Part shown: in pieces, positions 9,514-17,138 of the stretch
Layout of the letters: each line of letters starts with the position of its first letter
Position numbering within the stretch: position 1 is the stretch's first letter
Assembly (NCBI RefSeq): GCF_002101395.1
Contig: NZ_CP019706.1
Span: 868,001 to 932,000, forward strand
DNA length: 64,000 nucleotides
Origin: Pantoea alhagi
GTDB lineage: Bacteria; Pseudomonadota; Gammaproteobacteria; Enterobacterales; Enterobacteriaceae
Reading direction: 5' to 3'
Notes under the pieces: model-generated
Databases searched by the model: none
What the model was told of the DNA's origin: nothing
The model's input: only the letters and a program-made list of their open reading frames with translations
Made by a program: the position numbers and the translations under genes

Positions 9514-10329
9514 TTATTTAGCGCTTTCCACCAGATCAGTTACGCGCGTCACCATTTGTTGCTTAATACACCTTTGCTCGTCCTTACAGGCGTTTCTTTC
9601 AATAAGCCAACGCTGCTGCTCACTTTTTAGTGCTGCTAATTTAGCTGTAACATCAACACCGGTGTTCTTAATTTGATGTACTGCCATTTGCCAGGCATCA
9701 TTAACGCTGTGATCCCAACTGGCTAAATCAAAAGATGCACAAATAGCCTTTTCAGTTGTGGTTACCGCTTTTTGGCAATTAAAAGAAGGCGCTGCAGGCG
9801 CATCGGCTGGCAGTTTTTGTAAGGCAAGTAATGTATTATCGTCCCAATTAGTCAGGATCGTTTGTTTGCCCAGCTTTACCAACCAGTTATCAGTAGCTTC
9901 GCCTTTAGGCCCAAGCATGCCTTTCCCGCATTGGACAAAGACTGGAGTTACCTTATCAGTACCCTGCAATTCTAACGAATAATTATTTGATAGATCTTTA
10001 CTGCTCTCTGCTCCGATTGTCGAGGCCAGAAGCTTATTTAATGTGATTTCAGGCTGCGCCTTTAATACAGGCTGCTCACAGCCGTGATTAAGTAACGGTT
10101 CGCCAGTAATATGATTGGTGGTAAACGACAACGTACGGCCAACCAGCGTCGGGTCATTCATTATGATAGATGGCCGCATTGTTTGCTGCGTATTAACATA
10201 AACTCTTTTTATCTGCCATTTACCAGCCAATAGCTCAGCGTTGTTTTGCTCAGCATTTGCTGTGAAGCTAAAAAAAAGAGCGCAACCTAACAGGGGCTGC
10301 ATAAATAAACGCTTTAACTGGACAATCAT
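9514..10329 (-). CDS. Exported protein with C-terminal LprI-like (DUF1311) domain
   Basis: The 271-residue product has a signal peptide (CALFFSFTANA, cleavage near residue 26) after a good GAGGAAAG ribosome-binding site. The N-terminal 170 residues are of no family I recognise. The C-terminal about 90 residues match the LprI/DUF1311 pattern: FNCQKAVTTTEKAICAS, then SEQQRWLIERNAC and a final CIKQQMVTRV. LprI proteins are periplasmic and one is known to inhibit lysozyme. Set in a T6SS islet, it could protect against a cell-wall-degrading effector, but this is inference. Base composition is lower in GC than the flanking tss genes. Confidence 0.7.
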   Translation of the reverse strand: MIVQLKRLFMQPLLGCALFFSFTANAEQNNAELLAGKWQIKRVYVNTQQTMRPSIIMNDPTLVGRTLSFTTNHITGEPLLNHGCEQPVLKAQPEITLNKLLASTIGAESSKDLSNNYSLELQGTDKVTPVFVQCGKGMLGPKGEATDNWLVKLGKQTILTNWDDNTLLALQKLPADAPAAPSFNCQKAVTTTEKAICASFDLASWDHSVNDAWQMAVHQIKNTGVDVTAKLAALKSEQQRWLIERNACKDEQRCIKQQMVTRVTDLVESAK

Positions 10330-10470
10330 AAATAGAAACTTTCCTCAAAAAAACTAAACGAAAGGCTATATATCCGCCTATGGCATACCTTTCAGAGGTA
10401 TTACTAGCAATCTATATCTTAGTTAGCTGCTACTAATAAGTTGTATAGTTTCGAGCAGAGAGTCCCTTAG

Positions 10471-10888
10471 TTACGTTATATCCCAAAATCGAACTATTTT
10501 TTTCAAAAAAGTGTCCTTATTCATTTTTTCCAAAATAAAATGAGTGGAGCAGCGTTTTCCCAGAGAGTCATCATTTTTAATCTTGACCGCCACATCATAT
10601 TCGCCAGGTTGTCATTTTAGTTCATTCCAAAAATACACTCTCCAGCCATTATTTCCTGTCCGTAATTAGCTTCTTCAGATGGTTTTACTGTTTCCCAACA
10701 ATCAATTTTGCGCAAAGAAATTTAGGGGGAGCCGACTTTAAAAATACCGTTGCATCTATTTTCTTCAGAGACAGTAAAACACACCCCTCCCTGTTTAACC
10801 CTTACCGACAGAAGGTGATAAAATGGCTGAGCCAGATGACACTCCGAAAGAAATATTGCGAATCCAGGGACAATACTTTGATGTTCAT
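10471..10888 (-). pseudogene. Decayed exported/lipoprotein-like gene (candidate immunity remnant)
   Basis: Read by hand on the minus strand, this stretch gives coding-like peptide broken by lesions. A signal-like segment FAIFLSECH (lipobox-like, with Glu where Gly is usual) is followed by VKQGGVCFTVSEENRC, then an in-frame TAA at 10722-10724. Next comes LRKIDCWETVKPSEEANYGQ and GECIFGMN, a frame change near 10612-10620 with TGA where Trp would fit, then QPGEYDVAVKIKNDD and CSTHFILEK. The start near 10888 also needs a small frame correction. Layout and motifs resemble small periplasmic lipoproteins annotated as T6SS immunity proteins; that family link is from memory. Confidence 0.5.
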
Positions 10889-11035
10889 GAGAAAGACTTT
10901 TTATCGCCAGGCTTTATTAAAATTTACTTCAAGAATATTATCATCTTTACTTTTACATTCTCTGAGCGTAGCCAAAAACCTCAGAATTAAAATTCAAAAC
11001 TTTTATTCCTTGTTGTAATAATAACCTCAGCTATC

Positions 11036-11353
11036 TTAGCCATCTTCTTTTCCTTTATATTGCTTAACGATCTTTCCCAGTTCAGCACTATGATAAACAT
11101 CGATACATTTAGCTAATGTCATTGGCTCGCCGGACTGGCTGGAATATGTTTTTGCAAGAAATTCGTCCACTACCTTTCTTACTGCACTATGGGCAGCTAA
11201 AGGGTAATCGCCAAACTCCAGATAACCACGCGCCGCAGCAGAAGCGTCATCTTTAACTTCCTTGCTATTATACCCTTTAGCAACACAGACGCTTAAAGCA
11301 TAGTTTTTTATATATTGTTCAGCACTGTATTCTGATTTTGCACTGACTCGCAT
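11036..11353 (-). CDS. Tai4-family T6SS amidase immunity protein, signal peptide out of frame
   Basis: Tai4 proteins are periplasmic inhibitors of the T6SS peptidoglycan amidase Tae4. The 105-residue frame shows the family pattern: YIKNYALSVCVAKGY, ARGYLEFGDYPL and LAKCIDVYHSAELGK, with the two cysteines expected to pair. The in-frame ATG at 11353 gives no signal peptide. A hydrophobic segment PFPIFFICLAAMIF lies directly upstream in another frame, opening at an ATG at 11433. One extra T in the T5 run (11356-11360) would join the two into a normal exported precursor. No tae4 gene is next to it. Either the gene is inactivated or the sequence has a homopolymer error. Confidence 0.75.
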   Translation of the reverse strand: MRVSAKSEYSAEQYIKNYALSVCVAKGYNSKEVKDDASAAARGYLEFGDYPLAAHSAVRKVVDEFLAKTYSSQSGEPMTLAKCIDVYHSAELGKIVKQYKGKEDG

Positions 11354-11439
11354 TGAAAAATCATAGCTGCAAGACAGATAAAGAAAATTGGAAATGGCGT
11401 ATTCACTCTATTACTTTTAACAACGCTATCCATAAATAT

Positions 11440-11461
11440 ACCCGCCCGTAAACGGGCGGGT
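11440..11461 (-). terminator. Hairpin after hcp
   Basis: Nine-base perfect arms ACCCGCCCG and CGGGCGGGT around a four-base loop lie nine bases after the hcp stop and are followed by ATATTTAT on the minus strand. It is probably an intrinsic terminator or attenuator between hcp and the Tai4-like gene. Confidence 0.7.
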
Positions 11462-11469
11462 GAAAGCTA

Positions 11470-11952
11470 TTACGCTTCTTTGTTTTCTTTGATGTTCCAG
11501 CCAGCGCTGCTTTCAGCGCCCTTACCGCCAGCAGAAGTCTGCTCCCAGTACTGCTGTTTAACTTTCGCAGCCTGGAATGCATAGGTCACACCTACGGTAT
11601 CGCCGTTGTCGCTGCCGTTGTACTGAACGGAAGTCACCAGCACATCCTCCAGCGTGATTTTGGTGTACTCAATCTGCTGGCCGCCCGCTTTACATACTGA
11701 CAGTTCAACTTTGGTCAGGTGCTTACCGCCGGCGCAATGCTTCAGGATAGCGGTAGTAGACTTGTCGATCAGCGCGTTAACGTGCAGATCGCTAAAGTTC
11801 ACTTTACCCGCGCCGCCCCCGCCGCCAACAGCCATGTTGCCAGGCTGGGTTGCGCCCCAGGAGAAAGAAGTGATGTCGGTCCAGCCTTTGTGATTGGAGT
11901 CCTGAGACTCACCGGTTACACCATCAACCTTCAGGAACATATCAATAGCCAT
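11470..11952 (-). CDS. hcp: T6SS tube protein Hcp
   Basis: Hcp hexamers stack to form the inner tube of the T6SS and carry small effectors in the lumen. The 160-residue product begins with the typical MAIDMFLKVDGVTGESQD and contains FSWGATQPG, a glycine-rich AVGGGGGAGK turn, FSDLHVNALIDKST and the YAFQAAKVKQQYWEQT C-terminal strand. An AAGAG-type ribosome-binding site precedes the ATG. It is a stand-alone gene with its own hairpin, which fits very high expression compared with the structural genes around it. Effectors often sit next to hcp, as seems to be the case here. Confidence 0.97.
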   Translation of the reverse strand: MAIDMFLKVDGVTGESQDSNHKGWTDITSFSWGATQPGNMAVGGGGGAGKVNFSDLHVNALIDKSTTAILKHCAGGKHLTKVELSVCKAGGQQIEYTKITLEDVLVTSVQYNGSDNGDTVGVTYAFQAAKVKQQYWEQTSAGGKGAESSAGWNIKENKEA

Positions 11953-12193
11953 AATTATCTACTCTTTATTGGTTAAAGTTGCTTTCGATAAAGCAGTGAT
12001 ATGGCAAACAGGAAAGCATGGGGCTGAATAAAACAGTCCATATTTTACCTCTGCCTCGTTTCTGCCTGTTCTCAGCGAAAACAGACAAATATTAATTAGG
12101 GAGATATTACTTTCAGTCAATCAAGCCATTTTAAGAATACACTGCACACTACAGGTTTATTAAAAAAAGACGATTCAATTAAACGATATATTT

Positions 12194-12610
12194 CTAATAG
12201 TGATAAAATATGCTATGTAAGCATCCAAGAATAAGCGAAGTAACAAAAAGGAGTGCTTGTGTAAAGTGAGCTCGTCGCCAACTCCACATCCATGCAGTTT
12301 TTTCTTTTGGAAGATTATGCATATACTCATAACATGCCTTATCAACAAGCTTTCCTTTTTCAACATACATCTTTTTATCTTGAAGCAGCCTAACAAAGAA
12401 TGCTATTTTCAAATAATAAAGAACGAACCCAAAATCACTACTTAAATTGCTAATAGGATCAATATAAAGCCCATTTTGTCTGTATTGCTTAAAGAAATCC
12501 TCATAATTATTTAAATGCTTTTTATATAAATAGTATGCATAAATGGTAGAAATAAAAAAGAAGATTACAAAAACGACAACAATTAAAAATAAAAAATGTT
12601 CCGTACTCAT
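12194..12610 (-). CDS. Two-helix membrane protein, candidate immunity protein
   Basis: The family is not recognised. The 138-residue protein has an N-terminal membrane helix (FLFLIVVVFVIFFFISTIYA, about residues 6-25) and a second hydrophobic segment at the C terminus (ALLFVTSLILGCL), with a charged region of about 85 residues between them. Its ATG overlaps the stop of the upstream gene by four bases. An inner-membrane partner tightly coupled to a glycine-zipper protein fits the immunity gene of a pore-forming T6SS effector. The DNA is strongly AT-rich compared with the tss genes, suggesting horizontal origin. Confidence 0.65.
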   Translation of the reverse strand: MSTEHFLFLIVVVFVIFFFISTIYAYYLYKKHLNNYEDFFKQYRQNGLYIDPISNLSSDFGFVLYYLKIAFFVRLLQDKKMYVEKGKLVDKACYEYMHNLPKEKTAWMWSWRRAHFTQALLFVTSLILGCLHSIFYHY

Positions 12611-13605
12611 AGAATTAAATCCATAAAATAATTTGTTCCTTTTTCAGCAATAGTTCCGGATGCCGTGCCCACCGCTATACCACCGGCAACACCACATGCC
12701 AGCAAACCAGCTCCGCCAGTAGCTACACCTAAAGCAATGCAGAGGCTTGTTGCACCGTAAGCCCCTAATGTACCACCATAAATACTTGCTGCTGTGCTGG
12801 CACCAAATTTACTATACTCTCGTACCGCAACTTTCATACATTGATTTTCTCTACCTGTGGTACAAGCATGGTGCACTTCATTTGTTGTATTTAGACCAGC
12901 AAATCCGATTGCGACCCACCCACCAGCTTTCATATAACTTGCAGCTTTAGCAGCCCGATCGATATAGGTAGAGTATCCCTGAATCGCGCCCACTCCAGCA
13001 GTCTGCCAATCATGAACAATTGAGCGACTGGATAAGTTTAAAGCTCTTTTTATATCCTCATAAGGACGGAATTTTAAATTACGCTTTACTAAACCGTTTA
13101 AGTAAGAATCTAGCTCATTAAAGAGCTTTGCGCGCTCAACATAAAATTGCTGACCGATTAGCGATCCTTGCGTTCTAAACTGATTCTGGTATGCCGCTTC
13201 AATTTTTTTTAGTGTTTCAGTAATACGCGTGAAATACTTTTCTCCTGCATCGCTTACTGCGCCAAGGCTTTTGTCCATTATATTTGTTAATGCAGCAATA
13301 GTACCATAATGATTATTTAAAAAAGTAGCTGTGGAAACATCTTCCGTTGCTAACGCGTGAGTTACTCTCTTTTTAGCTTTATTCAACTGGTTAATCTGGC
13401 TGGCTTGATTTTTATTATTTGGATCAGCAACAATTAGTAACTGCCCTGGCTTTACCCACGGCGTGTCACTATTCAATTCCATGAACATTTTCATTGCCTC
13501 AGGATTTCTTTTATGAAAAAGCTCCTGTGCTTGTGATAACAATGTCCCTGGATTTTGAACAATACAAAAACCTGGCTGCACCTCAGAATTTTCAAGTGTT
13601 TTCAT
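12607..13605 (-). CDS. Candidate T6SS effector: LysM-like N terminus, glycine-zipper C terminus
   Basis: The start at 13605 follows a strong CAGGAGAG site and gives 332 residues; the open frame upstream lacks support. The N-terminal region (about residues 8-62) is LysM-like: NPGTLLSQAQELF, AMKMFMELNSD and WVKPGQLLIV. A helical middle region follows. The last about 100 residues alternate small residues in long hydrophobic stretches (GGTLGAYGATSLCIALGVAT, GAGLLACGVAGGIAVGTASG), a glycine-zipper pattern expected of a membrane-inserting domain. It lies between tssC and hcp and overlaps a membrane protein gene, an effector-immunity layout. Similar enterobacterial proteins are annotated only as LysM-domain proteins, from memory. 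Confidence 0.65.
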   Translation of the reverse strand: MKTLENSEVQPGFCIVQNPGTLLSQAQELFHKRNPEAMKMFMELNSDTPWVKPGQLLIVADPNNKNQASQINQLNKAKKRVTHALATEDVSTATFLNNHYGTIAALTNIMDKSLGAVSDAGEKYFTRITETLKKIEAAYQNQFRTQGSLIGQQFYVERAKLFNELDSYLNGLVKRNLKFRPYEDIKRALNLSSRSIVHDWQTAGVGAIQGYSTYIDRAAKAASYMKAGGWVAIGFAGLNTTNEVHHACTTGRENQCMKVAVREYSKFGASTAASIYGGTLGAYGATSLCIALGVATGGAGLLACGVAGGIAVGTASGTIAEKGTNYFMDLIL

Positions 13606-14009
13606 GATACTCTCCTGAAATAGGTTTATAATTACAGAGTTATTCACTATTGATTTAACTATTAAAAAACACCCTATATCATTGTCAGGTTGATTGCATT
13701 AAAGAGATTTTAATAAACATTACGATGATCATGGGGCATTAAACACTGAATAACTGATTCGTTTAGCATCAGTCACTTTTCCCCTGGATTCACTAAAGAA
13801 TACATCAATGAAAAAAGGCATTACATTAAAATTTACAATAATTCCCTAATAATCGATATTTATATTTTAATCAACATTATTCATCCTGTTTGGTACGTGT
13901 TCTCTTATAATTTTTTAGCGCCAACACACTTGAATTAATGTCAGTTAAACTTTTATTTTTGTTGATAAATTTCACACAACCCTTCTTGTTACCAAAAGCT
14001 TATAGAAAA
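13606..14009. other. AT-rich gap with a possible gene remnant (13877-13999)
   Basis: The gap has no convincing complete gene. On the minus strand a 40-codon open frame without a start (13877-13999) encodes a Lys-rich tail with GNKKGCVKFINKNKSL and VLALKNYKRTRTKQDE. It could be the 3' end of a lost effector gene, but such short frames also arise by chance in DNA this AT-rich. The rest presumably holds the promoter of the effector gene that starts at 13605. Confidence 0.25.
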
Positions 14010-14222
14010 TCATAAAACCAATTTAAGTTTCCCTACCAGGTAATAAATAGCAATAGAAAAAGAGCTTGCCATTAATAATATAATTGCATTTATCGCTGAC
14101 CAAGTCATATTACCACCCCAGTCAAACACGAAGACATAATATCCAAGAACAGAAAAAAGAAACATAAATGAAATAAACTGTAAGCTATAGAATGAAATGT
14201 ATTTAATGGCTATTATAATCAT
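14010..14222 (-). CDS. Small membrane protein, unknown
   Basis: No family is recognised. The 70-residue product has two predicted membrane segments (YSLQFISFMFLFSVLGYYVFVF and SAINAIILLMASSFSIAIYYLV) with a short hydrophilic turn. A CCGGAG ribosome-binding site lies about seven bases before the ATG, which supports translation. It stands alone among T6SS accessory genes, so it may be an orphan immunity protein; nothing in the sequence proves this. Confidence 0.5.
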   Translation of the reverse strand: MIIIAIKYISFYSLQFISFMFLFSVLGYYVFVFDWGGNMTWSAINAIILLMASSFSIAIYYLVGKLKLVL

Positions 14223-14425
14223 GTGTAACTCCGGCCAAAAACCCTTCTATTTTTTATCTATAACTCTATGGCTTACCTGAAAATTTACACATCAATAAAA
14301 GGCTTTACATTATCTTCTACTTAAAAAAGATCCATACCGAGATAACCTGTGGTTATGAATCCATCGATTTTCCTTTTTACAGAGTAATTGATTAAACAGA
14401 AAATGCATCGTGTAATATCGCATTT

Positions 14426-14453
14426 CAAAAATAGCCCTTCTGTATGTCAGGGC
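14426..14453 (-). terminator. Terminator after second LprI-like gene
   Basis: On the minus strand arms GCCCT and AGGGC (14434-14453, ten-base loop) are followed by TATTTTT. It lies 42 bases downstream of the stop at 14496, and the stem is short. Confidence 0.5.
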
Positions 14454-14495
14454 ATTATATTTTGTGGGGCAATAGTACGTAGTTAACTAAACCGT

Positions 14496-14894
14496 TTATT
14501 CGTAAGATATGCTTTTAAGCTGTGCCACTCTTTCACGATCGATACGGGTGGTACATTGATCAATCAAAGAAGCATAGACAGCAAACTTTTCATCAGCCAT
14601 AAAGGCTTCCAGCCTGCATTGGTTATCACGATATTTTAACCATCCGCGCTGTGAATCTAACAGAATAGCGTTGTATTGCGTCAGTAGCTCTTTATGCGTT
14701 GCGTAGGCTTTAGCGATTCGCTGCTTCGCGCTGGCATACTCGGCGTTTAGTTCGTTCTCTGCGCTGCTTTTTTCTTTAGCCCAACAGTGATTGATTTCAG
14801 CATCTTTTTGCGCCGAGCTACAGTTAGCTTCGGCGTAAGTGCTATGGCTCATACTGATAAATGCAATAAACACCCATAAAAATAGCTTCGCCAT
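14496..14894 (-). CDS. LprI/DUF1311-family exported protein
   Basis: The 132-residue precursor has a signal peptide (LFLWVFIAFISMSHSTYA, cleavage near residue 21) followed by a single LprI-like domain with four cysteines: NCSSAQKDAEINHCW, the heptad-like helical core, LLDSQRGWLKYRDNQC, and a final DQCTTRIDRERV. LprI-type proteins act in the periplasm and some inhibit lysozyme-like enzymes. It lies just downstream of the tssABC segment and is separated from it by a terminator. It is the second gene of this class in the islet (the other ends at 9514), which supports a role in protection from cell-wall effectors, still an inference. Confidence 0.75.
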   Translation of the reverse strand: MAKLFLWVFIAFISMSHSTYAEANCSSAQKDAEINHCWAKEKSSAENELNAEYASAKQRIAKAYATHKELLTQYNAILLDSQRGWLKYRDNQCRLEAFMADEKFAVYASLIDQCTTRIDRERVAQLKSISYE

Positions 14895-15005
14895 TATTAA
14901 ATAAATCCATTTCGCTTTAGTTATATTTCTGCAAAACAGGAACGCTAAATATAAATCCAGCCCGCAAAGGAACCCTTCAATTTAATAGCAGATGTTCCAG
15001 CTTTG

Positions 15006-15035
15006 CAAAAATATCGGGCGTCCCGTCACGCCCGA
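15006..15035 (-). terminator. Terminator after tssC
   Basis: A perfect eight-base stem TCGGGCGT/ACGCCCGA (15014-15035) followed on the minus strand by ATATTTTT lies ten bases after the tssC stop. It likely ends the message running from the lipoprotein gene through tssC and isolates the accessory islet. Confidence 0.8.
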
Positions 15036-15044
15036 CAAATTTAT

Positions 15045-16544
15045 TTACGCATCATTAGTTTTCAGCGACGGCAGCTTAGATACCAGACGCAGCGATACGG
15101 TCAGGCCTTCCAGCTGATAATGCGGACGCAGGAAGAACTTGGCGGCGTAGTAGCCCGGGTTATCTTCAATCTCTTCCACCAGCACTTCGGCTGAAGCCAG
15201 CGGCTTGCGGGATTTGGTTTCCTGCGAGGAGTTGGCCGGATCGCCATCCACATAGTTCATCACCCAGTCGTTCAGCCAGCGCTCCATCTCTTCGCGCTCG
15301 CGGAAAGAACCAATCTTGTCGCGCACTATGCACTTCAGATAATGCGCGAAGCGGCAGCAGGCGAACAGATAAGGCAGGCGGGCAGCGAGACGGGCGTTTG
15401 CCGTGGCGTCCGCATCATGATATTCCGTTGGCTTCTGCAATGACTGTGCACCAATAAAGGCGGCGAAGTCAGAGTTCTTGCGGTGTACCAGCGGCATAAA
15501 GCCGTTTTTCGCCAGCTCGGCTTCACGACGATCGCTGATGGCGATTTCGGTCGGACATTTCATATCCACGCCGCCGTCGTCGCTGGGGAAGGTGTGGCAC
15601 GGTAAATTTTCTACCGCGCCGCCCGACTCTACGCCGCGAATGGACGTACACCAGCCAAACTCTTTAAATGAGCGGTTGATGTTGGCAGCCATGGCATAAG
15701 CGGCGTTGGTCCAGGTGTAGTTACCGTGGCTGGCACCGTCGGTCTCTTCTTCAAAATCGAAGCTGTCTACCGGGTTGGTGCGAATGCCATACGGCAGGCG
15801 CGCCAGGAAGCGCGGCATCACCAGGCCCAGATAACGCGCATCTTCCGATTCACGCAGACTGCGCCAGGCAGCATACTCACTGTTCTGGAAGATTTTGGTC
15901 AGATCGCGCGGATTAGCCAGCTCCTGCCAGGACTCCATCTGCATCACGCCCGGCGCGGTGCCCGCGATAAACGGACAGTGCGCCGCCGCACCAATGCGCG
16001 CCATTTCGCTCAGCAGCTCCACATCCTGCGGGCTGTGATCGAAGTAGTAATCGCCCACCAGGCAGCCAAACGGCTCACCGCCGAACTGACCATACTCTTC
16101 TTCATAGATTTTCTTGAAGATAGGGCTTTGATCCCAGCCCACGCCTTTATAGCGCTTCAGCGTGCGGCCCAGCTCCTGCTTCGAGATGCTCATAAAGCGA
16201 ATTTTCAGCATCTCATCGGTTTCAGTGTTATTCACCAGATAGCTCAGGCCGCGCCACGCGCCCTCCAGCTTCTGAAACTCATCATGGTGAATAATCTGGT
16301 TAACCTGACGCGACAGCTTTTCATCGATTTCCGCAATCAGCGCCTGAATGGTGCGGTACGCATCGTCAGACACGGTCACGCTGTTTTCCAGCGCCTGCTG
16401 CGCCAGGGTTTTTACCGCGCTTTCCACTGCGGCGCGCGCCTGATCGCTTTTCGGACGAAACTCTTTGTTCAGCAGCGCGCTAAATTCATCCTGATCCCAG
16501 GTTTGCTGCGCCTGCTGTAGCGGTTGTTGTGATGGATTGCTCAT
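15045..16544 (-). CDS. tssC: T6SS sheath large subunit TssC
   Basis: TssC (VipB/EvpB) forms the contractile sheath with TssB. The 499-residue protein has the usual length and motifs: an N-terminal LSRQVNQIIHHDEFQKLEGAWRG-type region, the PFGCLVGDYYFDHSP segment, LPYGIRTNPVDSFDFEEE, and the C-terminal FFLRPHYQLEGLTVSLRLVS strand. It starts two bases after the tssB stop and ends at a strong terminator, so tssB and tssC are co-transcribed. Confidence 0.97.
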   Translation of the reverse strand: MSNPSQQPLQQAQQTWDQDEFSALLNKEFRPKSDQARAAVESAVKTLAQQALENSVTVSDDAYRTIQALIAEIDEKLSRQVNQIIHHDEFQKLEGAWRGLSYLVNNTETDEMLKIRFMSISKQELGRTLKRYKGVGWDQSPIFKKIYEEEYGQFGGEPFGCLVGDYYFDHSPQDVELLSEMARIGAAAHCPFIAGTAPGVMQMESWQELANPRDLTKIFQNSEYAAWRSLRESEDARYLGLVMPRFLARLPYGIRTNPVDSFDFEEETDGASHGNYTWTNAAYAMAANINRSFKEFGWCTSIRGVESGGAVENLPCHTFPSDDGGVDMKCPTEIAISDRREAELAKNGFMPLVHRKNSDFAAFIGAQSLQKPTEYHDADATANARLAARLPYLFACCRFAHYLKCIVRDKIGSFREREEMERWLNDWVMNYVDGDPANSSQETKSRKPLASAEVLVEEIEDNPGYYAAKFFLRPHYQLEGLTVSLRLVSKLPSLKTNDA

Positions 16545-16546
16545 CG

Positions 16547-17071
16547 TTATTCCTCATCACCTTTAACGGTTTCTTCAGATTTCGGCAGATGGCCCAGCGA
16601 TTTCAGCAGCGTAGGATCCTGCAAAATTTTGGCGATCAGCTCTTCCGCACCGTTTTTGCCATCCATATAGGTCAGCAGGTTAGAAAGCTGAGTGCGCGCT
16701 TCAAGCAGTTTGTTCAGCGGCTCAACCTTACGTGCCACCGCATCCGGTGAGAAATCTTCCATGCTTTCAAAAGTCAGTTCGACATTCAGGCGGCCTTCAT
16801 CGGTCAGCGTATTATCCACCTGGAACGCCACGCGCGGCTTAAGCGCCTTCATACGCTCGTCGAAGTTATCGATATCGATTTCCAGAAACTTACGCTCATC
16901 AACGCCCGGCTGCGGCTCTGCTGGTTTACCAACCAGGTCAGCCATTACGCCCATGATAAACGGCAGCTGAATTTTGCGCTCGGCGCCATAAATCTCTACG
17001 TCGTATTCAATTTGTACGCGCGGCGCGCGGTTACGGGCGATAAATTTCTGCCCACTGGATTTAGATGCCAT
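16547..17071 (-). CDS. tssB: T6SS sheath small subunit TssB
   Basis: TssB (VipA) pairs with TssC in the sheath and is the anchor for ClpV. The ATG at 17071 follows a GGAGAACC site and gives 174 residues starting MASKSSGQKFIARNRAPRVQ; a start four codons earlier is less likely. The VQIEYDVEIYGAERKIQLPF segment and VDERKFLEIDIDNFDERMKA are diagnostic. It lies between tssA and tssC. Confidence 0.96.
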   Translation of the reverse strand: MASKSSGQKFIARNRAPRVQIEYDVEIYGAERKIQLPFIMGVMADLVGKPAEPQPGVDERKFLEIDIDNFDERMKALKPRVAFQVDNTLTDEGRLNVELTFESMEDFSPDAVARKVEPLNKLLEARTQLSNLLTYMDGKNGAEELIAKILQDPTLLKSLGHLPKSEETVKGDEE

Positions 17072-17138
17072 GAGGTTCTCCATCGGATATGCGCGGTAAA
17101 GTCAGCAGCGGGCACGCTGCCATATAAGGGGTTGCTGC

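Noticed and set aside
10823..10990. Plus-strand 55-codon frame with ATG and a GAAGGTG site
   Set aside because: It is antisense to the decayed exported-protein gene on the minus strand, whose peptide looks more natural; no similarity recognised.
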